The translations under genes and the position numbers were made by a program. Below the pieces are notes generated by a model that was given only the letters and a program-made list of their open reading frames with translations, searched no databases and was not told the origin of the DNA. A DNA stretch of 64,000 nt from NCBI GenBank assembly GCA_964474755.1, contig CAYYUG010000002.1, positions 89,248 to 153,247 on the forward strand, in the 5' to 3' direction. Positions within the stretch are counted from its first letter, which is position 1. Each line of letters starts with the position of its first letter. This document shows positions 8,948-16,661 of the stretch, in pieces. This DNA comes from GCA-2717185 sp964474755. Its GTDB lineage: Bacteria > Pseudomonadota > Alphaproteobacteria > UBA8366 > GCA-2717185.

Positions 8948-10081
8948 ATGAAAATGAAGGCCGCCGTCCTGCGCCGTTTTGATGCGCCGCAGCCGTTCGC
9001 CAAGAGCAAGCCGCTTAGCATTGAGGAGGTCAATCTTGATCCGCCGGGTCCGAACGAGGTGCTGGTTAAAATTGCCGGTGCTGGCTTGTGCCACTCCGAC
9101 CTTTCAGTGATGAACGGCGCGAGGCCGCGTCAGGAGCCGCTAGTGATCGGACATGAGGGTTCGGGCCAAATAGTTGAGGTTGGCTCCGCCGTCACTGACA
9201 TTGAAGTGGGCGACCATATGGTGTTTCAGTTTAGCCCGAGCTGCGGTCGCTGCCGCCGCTGTATGGAAGGCCGACCGCAGGTTTGCGAGATCGGCGCCAA
9301 GTCCAAGGCGGCCGGCGATCTGATGGGCGGAGGACGGCGCATAACCGACGCTGATGGTAACCGCATCGCACACCACACTGGCGTGTCGTGTTTCGCTGAA
9401 TACGCTGTAGCAGACCGCGGCTCTGTCGTAATTGTTGACAAGGACCTACCACTTGACGAGGCGGCGTTGTTCGGCTGCGCTGTGATGACCGGCGTCGGTG
9501 CGGTAATCAACACAGCCCGCATCTTACCAGGCGATACCGTTGCGGTTATCGGGCTCGGTGGTGTCGGGCTGAACGGTATTCTGGGTGCTAAGCTGGCTGG
9601 AGCGGAGACGATAATTGCCATCGATATTGCTGACGACAAGCTGGGACTAGCTCGGCAGCTTGGCGCAACGCACACGGTTAATGCGTCGGAGGACACGCAC
9701 GTCGAACAAGTGCGCGACCTTACCAATGGTGGCGTCGATTTTGCCATCGATCTGGCTGGAGCAATCCCGGCGATGGAGACGGCCTATGCAATCACCCGCT
9801 ATGGTGGAACGATCGTGACAGCAGGTCTATCGCCCTCGACAGCCGAGTTTTCCTTTATTCATAGCAATCTCGTGTCGGAAGAAAAGGCGATCAAAGGCAG
9901 TTATATGGGTAGCTGCGTCCCGGTGCGGGATATTCCACGCTTTATCAGTTTGTACAAGCAGGGCCGGCTGCCGGTAGATAAACTCATCAGCCGTAAGGTG
10001 ACCCTAGACGAAGTTAACGAAGGCTTCGACCGACTGCAGAACGGCGAGACCATCCGTCAGATCTGTGTGCCGCACGTGTAA
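8948..10081 (+). CDS. Zinc-dependent alcohol dehydrogenase (MDR family)
   Basis: 377 residues from the ATG at 8948, chosen over the longer frame (from 8879) because GGGAG lies about 9 bases upstream and the family alignment starts at MKAAVLR. Catalytic zinc ligands are Cys48 (GLCHSD), His69/Glu70 (GHEG) and Cys177 (FGCAVMTG); the structural zinc lobe is Cys99, Cys102, Cys105 and Cys113. The NAD motif GLGGVG is at about 202-207. The arrangement is close to class III-like or benzyl-alcohol-type dehydrogenases. It heads a co-directional run with the M24 protein (15-base spacing) and an LLM gene. Confidence 0.93.
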   Translation: MKMKAAVLRRFDAPQPFAKSKPLSIEEVNLDPPGPNEVLVKIAGAGLCHSDLSVMNGARPRQEPLVIGHEGSGQIVEVGSAVTDIEVGDHMVFQFSPSCGRCRRCMEGRPQVCEIGAKSKAAGDLMGGGRRITDADGNRIAHHTGVSCFAEYAVADRGSVVIVDKDLPLDEAALFGCAVMTGVGAVINTARILPGDTVAVIGLGGVGLNGILGAKLAGAETIIAIDIADDKLGLARQLGATHTVNASEDTHVEQVRDLTNGGVDFAIDLAGAIPAMETAYAITRYGGTIVTAGLSPSTAEFSFIHSNLVSEEKAIKGSYMGSCVPVRDIPRFISLYKQGRLPVDKLISRKVTLDEVNEGFDRLQNGETIRQICVPHV

Positions 10082-10096
10082 ATAGGGAATGCAACG

Positions 10097-11224
10097 ATGA
10101 AGGCGATGCATCAGGCGGTGGGAAACTTGTCACGCCTGCATAATTTAATTGAGGCGAGCGAGTTCGACGCGGTTGTCGCGGTGTCGCCAGAGAATGTGCT
10201 CTACACCAGCGATGTCTTCATATCGACCATGGTCGATATCCGTGACCGCCTGGCCTTGATTGTGTGGGCGAAGGGGAAAGACCCGATCTTCGTATTGTGC
10301 CAGGTCGAGGAAGGCTATGTCCGGCAAGAAAGCTGGATCCAGGATATCCGAACCTACAAGGAGTTTGTAACCTCGCCGGTCGACGTTCTGGCGGATGTTT
10401 TGGAGGAAATTGGTCTTGCAAAAGGCCGTGTTGGTATCGAAACGGAGTATTTCGGTGTCCACTATCACGAGGCGCTAAAGGGCCGTTTACCGAACCTGAC
10501 ACTGGACTCCTGCGACAAATTATTTGCTCGAGCCCGCATGATAAAATCGCTGCGCGAGCGGGAGATCATGACCGATGCGTTCCGTGGCACCGAGAGGGCT
10601 CTGATGGAGACCTATGAAGCGACCAAAGCCGGCGACAGTGAACGCGACATGGCGTTCCGTCTGTGCGATGGCATCATGCGGTCGGGGGCGGAGAAGGTGG
10701 CCTTCTGTCATATTAACGCTGGTCCAAACACAGGTTTCCCGCACATGGATCCGTCGAGCAATACGGTGAAACCGGGCGACATCCTGAAGGCGGATACCGG
10801 TGGCTTCTACCAGAGGTACTTCTCCAATGTCGGGCGAACAGCGAAATTGGGCAAACCGACTGACGAGGACCTCAGTTGGTGGGGTCGTTTGCGCGATATC
10901 CATCACCGTATCATCGACATGGTGCGACCGGGGAATACGGGTGCACAGTTATTCACGGAGGCGACGCGCTTACACGCGCAGCATAAAATTCCTTTCCCCT
11001 ATGCACATAACGGTCACGGTATTGGTCTGTTCATCCATGAACACCCACTGATCAGCCCGCACGACAATACACCCTACGAGCCCGGCATGATGACCACGGT
11101 GGAGACACGTGTGCGCTGGGTCGGCAAGGTCGGGTACCACATGGAAGATCTCATCGAGGTGACGGACGGCGCGCCAATCTTGCGTTCTGACTATTTCGAT
11201 AATGAAAAAATACTCGTTGTCTAA
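10097..11224 (+). CDS. M24-family metallopeptidase homologue (Xaa-Pro peptidase/creatinase-like)
   Basis: A 375-residue two-domain pita-bread fold protein: a creatinase-type N-terminal domain, then an M24 catalytic domain. Expected metal ligands can be placed at Asp233 (KADTGG), His307 (NGHGIGL), Glu336 (TTVETR) and Glu350 (HMEDLI). The second Asp of the family, 11 residues after the first, is Asn244 (SNVGRT). This may weaken or remove the dinuclear centre, so the protein may be a non-peptidase amidohydrolase like creatinase. It follows the alcohol dehydrogenase by 15 bases and precedes an LLM gene by 10, forming an apparent operon. Prolidase activity should not be assumed. Confidence 0.88.
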   Translation: MKAMHQAVGNLSRLHNLIEASEFDAVVAVSPENVLYTSDVFISTMVDIRDRLALIVWAKGKDPIFVLCQVEEGYVRQESWIQDIRTYKEFVTSPVDVLADVLEEIGLAKGRVGIETEYFGVHYHEALKGRLPNLTLDSCDKLFARARMIKSLREREIMTDAFRGTERALMETYEATKAGDSERDMAFRLCDGIMRSGAEKVAFCHINAGPNTGFPHMDPSSNTVKPGDILKADTGGFYQRYFSNVGRTAKLGKPTDEDLSWWGRLRDIHHRIIDMVRPGNTGAQLFTEATRLHAQHKIPFPYAHNGHGIGLFIHEHPLISPHDNTPYEPGMMTTVETRVRWVGKVGYHMEDLIEVTDGAPILRSDYFDNEKILVV

Positions 11225-11234
11225 GAGGAACACT

Positions 11235-12143
11235 ATGTCAGAAAAAATGCCTGCTTTGAGCCTTGCCGCTGTCCCGGGACGTCGCAGGACAACATTGGAA
11301 CTCGCTGCTGAAATCGAACGGCGCGGTTTTTCGGGTATATATTGCCCTAGTATGTTCGACGGGCTGGCTCTGTGCCAGGGCATCGCCTTCGCGACCAACG
11401 AAATTTCGTTCGGGACTTCAGTAACGCCGATCTACACGCGGCCGGTTCTCGACTATGCGCACACCACGTCGTTTATTCATGAGGTCTCTGACGGCCGCTT
11501 TAGCTTTGGCATCGGCATCAGCCATGGCCCGTCTATGGCGCGCATGGGTAAGAGCCTGGGCAAGCCTTTGACAGACACGCGGAACTTTGTTGCTGAATAC
11601 AATGCGGTTGAGAGGATCGGCGAAAAAGCGCCACTGGTGCTGGCAACCTTGCGCCGGAAGATGATTGCCCTTTCAGCGGAGATCGGCGATGGCATGGTAT
11701 TCGCCAACGGAGCGCGCTCGCATATGGGCAAATCGCTGGCAGCGCTGCCTGAAGATAAGCGGACAGACGATGCATTCTACATAGGTAACATGATCCCGAC
11801 TTGCATCTCTGAAGATATCGAGGCGGCGAAGGCGGTCAACCGGCGTACGCTGACTAGCTATGTACAGCTACCAAACTACCAGAACTACTGGCGCGAAGCG
11901 GGATACGTAGAAGAGATGGACGCTATTGCGGCCGCGGTCGAGGCGGGCGAAGTGAAGCGGATCCCCGAGCTGATGAGCGACAACTGGCTCGCAGACACGA
12001 CCTTGTTTGGCTCAGTGTCCAAGGTTATGGACGGCGTGGCTGCTTGGCGGGAGGCGGGTATTCGCACTCCGATCCTGGTGCCGTCTTCCGCGGCTGGTAA
12101 CCAAATGAAAGCATTCGAGGAGATGTTCGCCGCCTACGCCTGA
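11235..12143 (+). CDS. Luciferase-like (LLM) oxidoreductase
   Basis: 302 residues from the ATG at 11235, preceded by AAGAGG; an in-frame ATG at 11202 overlaps the upstream gene and adds a non-conserved basic leader. Features include AAEIERRGFSGIYCPSMFDG, the VSDGRFSFGIGISHG phosphate-binding strand and helix, and SAEIGDGMVFANG. The protein is shorter than many LLM members in its mid-barrel insertion region. It is likely an F420- or FMN-dependent oxidoreductase whose substrate is linked to the upstream alcohol dehydrogenase and M24 genes, with which it is co-transcribed by spacing. Confidence 0.87.
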   Translation: MSEKMPALSLAAVPGRRRTTLELAAEIERRGFSGIYCPSMFDGLALCQGIAFATNEISFGTSVTPIYTRPVLDYAHTTSFIHEVSDGRFSFGIGISHGPSMARMGKSLGKPLTDTRNFVAEYNAVERIGEKAPLVLATLRRKMIALSAEIGDGMVFANGARSHMGKSLAALPEDKRTDDAFYIGNMIPTCISEDIEAAKAVNRRTLTSYVQLPNYQNYWREAGYVEEMDAIAAAVEAGEVKRIPELMSDNWLADTTLFGSVSKVMDGVAAWREAGIRTPILVPSSAAGNQMKAFEEMFAAYA

Positions 12144-12466
12144 TCGGTGGGTTAGCGAGATTAGTGTTAGACGGAACTATTTCCGGTTTTATTCAACTCT
12201 CCAAAATCACTCCACTTAGGCTACTTGTAATGTGTGATTAGTGTTACCGGCTCAGACGCCAGAATGTTGCTGATCGGCCTTAAGCCGTGTTTTGATGGTA
12301 GATCACTTGGCAGGTTTAGTGTCGCGGCGCCAGCTATTTTCAAGGTGATAACCGGGATGCTGTTACTGGCAACTAATTTATTTGCCATAGAGCTCCCAGC
12401 TCGTGAAGGGTGATCTGAGGGAGTATTACGCGAATCAGACCAGTGTCCCGACTAAGGAGGAGGTGC
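12144..12466. other. Intergenic region upstream of the nitrilase-family gene
   Basis: A 323-base spacer. It holds no convincing coding frame or RNA gene. It presumably contains the promoter of the amidohydrolase/cyclase pair; I see no riboswitch or clear terminator. Confidence 0.6.
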
Positions 12467-13321
12467 ATGGCGAACGTCAGCGAATTGGTGGTCTCAGCCA
12501 TTCAGATTACAGCGGTGGATGGCGCGCTGGAAGCTACACAGGAGAAAGTATCCCGGCTGCTGGACCAAGCAGGGGAACGCGGGTCGGACCTCGTCGTCCT
12601 ACCCGAAGTGTGGACGGGCTTGGCCTACAGCGAAAGCGATCTGTACCGCAAAACAGCGGAGACGATACCAGGGCCCAGCACCGATCTGTTGGCTGAGAAG
12701 GCAAAAAAGTATGGAATGTATGTGGTTGGCTCGATCTATGAGCGTGGCAACGACACCTTTTACAATTCTTCTCCTTTGATCGATCCGCAGGGCCAAATCG
12801 TTGGCAAGTACCATAAAACTCACCTATTCGACGCACCTGACCGGGTCGACATCAAGAGTGGCATTCGTGAATCCGACAAGGTTAAGGCGGGCGACGAATT
12901 GCCGGTCTTCGATACGAGTATAGGCAAGATCGGGGTATCCGTCTGTTCTGACCTGCGTTTCCCAGAAGTCTACAGGGTGCTTAGTCTAAAAGGTGCGCAG
13001 ATCATTGTTTGCGCATCGGCGTTTCTCAGCCCGCGTTTTGACCATTGGGAATTTTTCCTGCGGGCGCGGGCAACGGAAAACCAGGCATTTGTTATCGCCT
13101 CCGGTCAATACGGTACCGAGCCAAAATCAGGCATCAGCTTTGTCGGTCGTAGTATGATGGTAGACCCATGGGGCGTTGTCATTGCGACAGCGCCGGACAC
13201 CGAATGCTGCATCTCTGCGACAATTGATCTCGATTTCATCGACGAGATCAGGGGTCGTTACCCACTAATGGAACAGCGTCGACCCTCCCTATACGGCATC
13301 ATTGGTGAGGAAAAATACTGA
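12467..13321 (+). CDS. Carbon-nitrogen hydrolase (nitrilase superfamily amidohydrolase)
   Basis: 284 residues from the ATG at 12467, which has AAGGAGGAGG upstream; a longer in-frame start at 12443 has no ribosome site. The Glu-Lys-Cys triad of the nitrilase superfamily is visible as Glu47 (LPEVW), Lys117 (YHKTHLF) and Cys160 (SVCSDLRFPE). Members hydrolyse amides such as omega-amides, N-carbamoyl amino acids or 2-oxoglutaramate; the compact length fits the omega-amidase/NIT branch. The gene is 16 bases ahead of a D-glutamate-cyclase-like gene, so a role in amino-acid amide or lactam metabolism is a reasonable inference. Confidence 0.9.
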   Translation: MANVSELVVSAIQITAVDGALEATQEKVSRLLDQAGERGSDLVVLPEVWTGLAYSESDLYRKTAETIPGPSTDLLAEKAKKYGMYVVGSIYERGNDTFYNSSPLIDPQGQIVGKYHKTHLFDAPDRVDIKSGIRESDKVKAGDELPVFDTSIGKIGVSVCSDLRFPEVYRVLSLKGAQIIVCASAFLSPRFDHWEFFLRARATENQAFVIASGQYGTEPKSGISFVGRSMMVDPWGVVIATAPDTECCISATIDLDFIDEIRGRYPLMEQRRPSLYGIIGEEKY

Positions 13322-13337
13322 GAAGAGGGAGGGTTGC

Positions 13338-14291
13338 ATGTTACTTGCATGTGAAAATATCGACCGACTCCAATGTATGGAGTTGCAGGGTAGGGCGCTG
13401 CCTCGCGGCGTGAAGGCGGTGCTGTATGACCTGGCGCGAGCCGTGCACGATGAGCCGCTTGTCCTGGCGGCGGCCCGTATACTCAACGAGGGGCCGCGGC
13501 ATATCGGTATCGTTACCGGGGCCGCGGTACCGAACCATATGCCAGTTGGTGAAAATGACGGTCCGTACGGCGCCGTCGTGCTGGCAAAGGCGCTGATTTT
13601 TATTGGCCATAGGGTATCAATTTATACAGATGGTATGGCGTCTGCGCCGCTGAGGTCTCTGATAGAGCGATATGGTATCGATGTTCAGGTCGTTGAGCTG
13701 GAAATGAACGACTTGAAACAGCAAGAGACGATTGCAGCGGATTTGGAAGTCGTTGTCGCGATCGAGCGTCTTGGCGGCAACACAAATGGTATTAATTACG
13801 GCGCGACGGGCGTCTCACGTGCCGATTTCCGCTGCAACGTTGACCATATTTTTCGAACGGCCACTAAACTGGGGAAATCGACTATCTCCATTGCTGACGG
13901 CGGCAACGAAATTGGCTTCGGCAAGATCTATGACGCGCTTTGCGAGAAGATGCCCGAATATAATTACAAGGACAGGACGCCATGCGGTGGCGGGGTTTAT
14001 AGTATCGTGCCGACCGACGTACTCGTCGTTGCAACCTCGTCGAATATTGGCTGCTACGGGGTCGTGGCGGCAATCGCCCTGTTGCGGAAAGATTTGTCGA
14101 TCTGTCATGCGCCCGAGGAGGAGCGGGCGTTGGAATATATTGGTATCGGGCTAGGACTGACAGATGGCGGGTCGGGGCAACGGATTGCAGCAGTCGACGG
14201 CGTTCCTGTAGATGACAATGCGGCTATTGTCCACCTGATGCGCAGCTCCGTCGAACGAGTGCTGCAGGATGTTTCAGAACGTGCATTTTGA
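13338..14291 (+). CDS. D-glutamate cyclase-like protein (DUF4392/GLUCM C-terminal family), copy 1
   Basis: 317 residues from the ATG at 13338, which has GAGGGAGGG upstream. It matches the family of the C-terminal half of mitochondrial D-glutamate cyclase, known to convert D-glutamate to 5-oxo-D-proline. Diagnostic motifs shared with copy 2 (41369) are GENDGP (71-76), DGGNEIG (187-193), a NIGCYGVVAAI segment and a C-terminal LTDGGSGQ. The pairing with a nitrilase-family hydrolase is suggestive of cyclic-amide or glutamate-derivative metabolism. Substrate in this organism is unproven. The gene converges tail to tail with a small membrane protein gene. Confidence 0.82.
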   Translation: MLLACENIDRLQCMELQGRALPRGVKAVLYDLARAVHDEPLVLAAARILNEGPRHIGIVTGAAVPNHMPVGENDGPYGAVVLAKALIFIGHRVSIYTDGMASAPLRSLIERYGIDVQVVELEMNDLKQQETIAADLEVVVAIERLGGNTNGINYGATGVSRADFRCNVDHIFRTATKLGKSTISIADGGNEIGFGKIYDALCEKMPEYNYKDRTPCGGGVYSIVPTDVLVVATSSNIGCYGVVAAIALLRKDLSICHAPEEERALEYIGIGLGLTDGGSGQRIAAVDGVPVDDNAAIVHLMRSSVERVLQDVSERAF

Positions 14292-14292
14292 T

Positions 14293-14529
14293 TTAAAGCA
14301 TCTTTCTGACGATATCGTAAATGCCATAGACCAGAATTCCAGCCGCGGCACCAGCGGCAGCAAAGGCGATGCCCGATAAAAGAGATGTATCGTCAGGCAG
14401 GTGGCCGCCATAATGCAATGCCGCCATGATTGCGATACCAGCCGCGGCACAAAGTCCGCGGCCTGAACCGGAGCGGTTCGGCTTCAAGAAGATAGACTTC
14501 AAATCCTTTTTGCGCGGCGTTTCAGTCAT
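14293..14529 (-). CDS. Small two-helix membrane protein
   Basis: 78 residues from the ATG ending at 14529; the longer frame to 14571 adds a poorly supported leader. After a basic N-terminus (MTETPRKKDLKSIFLK) there are two hydrophobic segments, GLCAAAGIAIMAALHYGG and LSGIAFAAAGAAAGILVYGIYDIV, the second Ala/Gly-rich. I do not recognise a family. Its start overlaps the stop of another open frame on the same strand (see the gap region), which could be translational coupling or chance. Confidence 0.6.
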   Translation of the reverse strand: MTETPRKKDLKSIFLKPNRSGSGRGLCAAAGIAIMAALHYGGHLPDDTSLLSGIAFAAAGAAAGILVYGIYDIVRKML

Positions 14530-14735
14530 TGCGAGCCATGGCGTAATTTGACGAAAAGATAGTAGCCGCAATTCCGGTATAAGCCGATCTTGTTTTGCAA
14601 GGCGTTGTCGATCGGGAAGACTTTTTCGTCACCTGGACGATTATTTTTGGGCCGAACGCGCCTTTTGTAACGTAGTGCACAAGCAAGGTCACACGGCCCG
14701 ACGCTGTATTGTTGCCGAACTGCTTCAGAAGTTTG

Positions 14736-14790
14736 TACCAAATCGTTGCGATCAGGCTCGATTGGCAAGCCATTTGCGTAATTTTCTGCA
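14736..14790 (+). repeat. 55-base direct repeat, left copy at gap edge
   Basis: Begins TACCAAATCGTTGCG and ends TTTTCTGCA; identical to 14891-14945 and directly abuts the N-run. It is most likely the same genomic bases present at both contig ends. Confidence 0.95.
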
Positions 14791-14890
14791 NNNNNNNNNN
14801 NNNNNNNNNNNNNNNNNNNNNNNNNNNNNNNNNNNNNNNNNNNNNNNNNNNNNNNNNNNNNNNNNNNNNNNNNNNNNNNNNNNNNNNNNN
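14791..14890. other. Assembly gap (100 N)
   Basis: Exactly 100 N between two identical 55-base copies. The real gap length may be zero or negative. Confidence 0.98.
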
Positions 14891-14945
14891 TACCAAATCG
14901 TTGCGATCAGGCTCGATTGGCAAGCCATTTGCGTAATTTTCTGCA
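14891..14945 (+). repeat. 55-base direct repeat, right copy at gap edge
   Basis: Identical to 14736-14790 over all 55 bases; identity stops where the left contig ends. The pattern fits a contig-end overlap retained during scaffolding. Confidence 0.95.
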
Positions 14946-15352
14946 TAACTGAATTGTTCAGCACACTATTTACGCTGTTTACGATCATAAATTTGATTTT
15001 TTCGCATTTTCTGCAGTCGAACAATTAACGTGTTTTCAAAACGTTTTGAATGCTTGGAGCCTAGGATGGTTAATCTGAGTTTAGCTCATAAGATGGTGTT
15101 GGTGGATCCCGTTTGTACTATGGATTTATCGGAGAAAAAGATTTCTACATTGTATAAATAACTCTGTTGTTATTCCGCTTTTTCCAGCTTGATCCGGACG
15201 TGTTGAGGCGCTTTGCTAGCTGGTGCCGCACCTTTCTTGCTCTTAAGGCATGTTTGCCCATATCGTTGATCCATCAATTTAACGTCAGACAGTATCTGGA
15301 CTTTGGACGCCTTGACGAAAATTGGGCGATAATCTTCTAGCAAAGACGATCA

Positions 15353-16171
15353 TCAGGTGCCCGACCGCCACACGATGGGCCAGAGGTCGCAGTCTAGCGG
15401 ATCGCCTGCTGCGATTTTTGGTTCCCATGCCATAGGCTGGATATTCGGTCGTGGATAATACGTGGCGTCGTCGCCAGCCCAACGTGTTACGACGGCTCGC
15501 CGGCGCTGGTTCGAGCGTGAATTGCCAGGCGCACCGTGCACCAATAGGCCGTGATGGACGGTACAATCTCCTGGTTCCATTTCGAACTGGACGAAGCTAA
15601 GCGAATCTCGCATCTCCTCGATATCAGGAACCGGGGCGTAGTCTGTCTGGTAACGATTGTCACCGGCAAACGCAGGCGGGTGAAAGCGTTCACCCCATTT
15701 GTGTGAACCGACCACATATTCAACCGCGCCCGATGCTGCGTCCACCGGATCGAGTGCTAGCCAGACGGTGCACACATGATGACCTTCGACCGGCCAGAAC
15801 GGCATATCATTGTGCCAGGGCGTTGGTTCCTCGGTACCAGGTTCCTTTATCAACAATTGGTCGAAGAAAATATTCGCTTTGGTCGACTGCATGATAGTCG
15901 CGGCGATCTGCGCAGCTGGTGATTTGAATACGAATTCCTTGAAACCGTCGTTGCGCGTCCACATGAAGGTGTCGAAGAAGAACCGACCGGGCTTCTCCTC
16001 GGCTTCTAATTCCAAACGAAGTGGACCGGGATTGGCCATATCATCGTCGACAAGTTCAGCGAGACGCCCAAGCCAATCGTGATCGAACATCTTTTTAAGC
16101 AAGACGATGCCGTCGCGTTCAAACGTATCAATTTCCGTTTTTCTGATATCGCGCAAAGGCGAATTATTCAT
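15353..16171 (-). CDS. Phytanoyl-CoA dioxygenase (PhyH) family protein
   Basis: A 272-residue Fe(II)/2-oxoglutarate oxygenase of the PhyH family. The iron site is His120-x-Asp122 in TPWHNDMPFWP, with the distal His most likely His212 (LLVHGAPGNS) and the 2-oxoglutarate Arg in the RRRAVVTRW stretch. PhyH relatives hydroxylate phytanoyl-CoA, ectoine or diverse small molecules; the substrate here is open. A GGAGG site precedes the ATG. It diverges from the hyuA operon across a 490-base spacer. Confidence 0.9.
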   Translation of the reverse strand: MNNSPLRDIRKTEIDTFERDGIVLLKKMFDHDWLGRLAELVDDDMANPGPLRLELEAEEKPGRFFFDTFMWTRNDGFKEFVFKSPAAQIAATIMQSTKANIFFDQLLIKEPGTEEPTPWHNDMPFWPVEGHHVCTVWLALDPVDAASGAVEYVVGSHKWGERFHPPAFAGDNRYQTDYAPVPDIEEMRDSLSFVQFEMEPGDCTVHHGLLVHGAPGNSRSNQRRRAVVTRWAGDDATYYPRPNIQPMAWEPKIAAGDPLDCDLWPIVWRSGT

Positions 16172-16661
16172 GCCTGCCTCCGTATTTGGTGAATTCGTCC
16201 ATGTACTGAAATCTATATCGTCCTTGCGCCCACTGTCAGGATGAAGCTCAACTCGAAGGGCTTCCGGTATAGTGACCGGTCATTAGTCCGTGGCGGTATA
16301 GATTGATGACTTTGAATTTTTCTATGAATTTAATTTATCATGAGACTGACAAGAATGCGGATGTCGGTCCATTTCCCGCGCCTCAAGATGGTCGTCAGTC
16401 TTTTACCCAAATTCAGTCACGATCTGGCCAAATTAAAATAAGTGACAACGCTCCTTCAGCAGAGCCAAAATTTATCGAAATTTGGCTAACGTTGTAAGTG
16501 AAGATCGGAGGCTGGGCTTCTCCTATCGGGGAACACGATCTAAGATTGCAATCAGTTTCTGTCGTTGGGAGAGTACCCCGTCTCAACCCCATTATTCACG
16601 TAGAGTTAGGATGGCGCACTGGCAACACTGGTCGGGTAGACGCGCTTTTTAGAGAAACACC
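16172..16661. other. Divergent promoter region between phyH-type gene and hyuA
   Basis: A 490-base spacer with AT-rich tracts and one strong hairpin or operator-like inverted repeat at 16463-16487. A 64-codon frame inside it has no ribosome site or protein-like signature and was not called. Confidence 0.6.
16463..16487. promoter_or_regulatory. Inverted repeat, candidate operator for the hyu operon
   Basis: Arm AGCCAAAATTT (16463-16473) pairs with AAATTTGGCT (16478-16487) around an ATCG loop, with one bulged A. It lies about 175 bases before hyuA in the divergent spacer and lacks a T-run, so a regulator-binding site is more likely than a terminator. The regulator is unknown. Confidence 0.3.

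Larger units (their letters stand above)
14530..15352. other. Gene-poor region containing assembly gap 2
   Basis: An AT-rich stretch around the second N-run. No recognisable protein or RNA is present. If the duplicated 55 bases and the gap are collapsed, one minus-strand frame of about 115 codons becomes continuous and ends overlapping the start of the small membrane gene; its product resembles nothing I know. The frames given across the N-run as it stands are artefacts. Confidence 0.6.

Noticed and set aside
14522..15028. Frames that run through the N-run at 14791-14890
   Set aside because: They translate placeholder bases and a duplicated contig end; not real coding evidence.
16303..16497. 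64-codon frame in the phyH-hyuA spacer
   Set aside because: Overlaps a hairpin, no ribosome site, no protein-like pattern.
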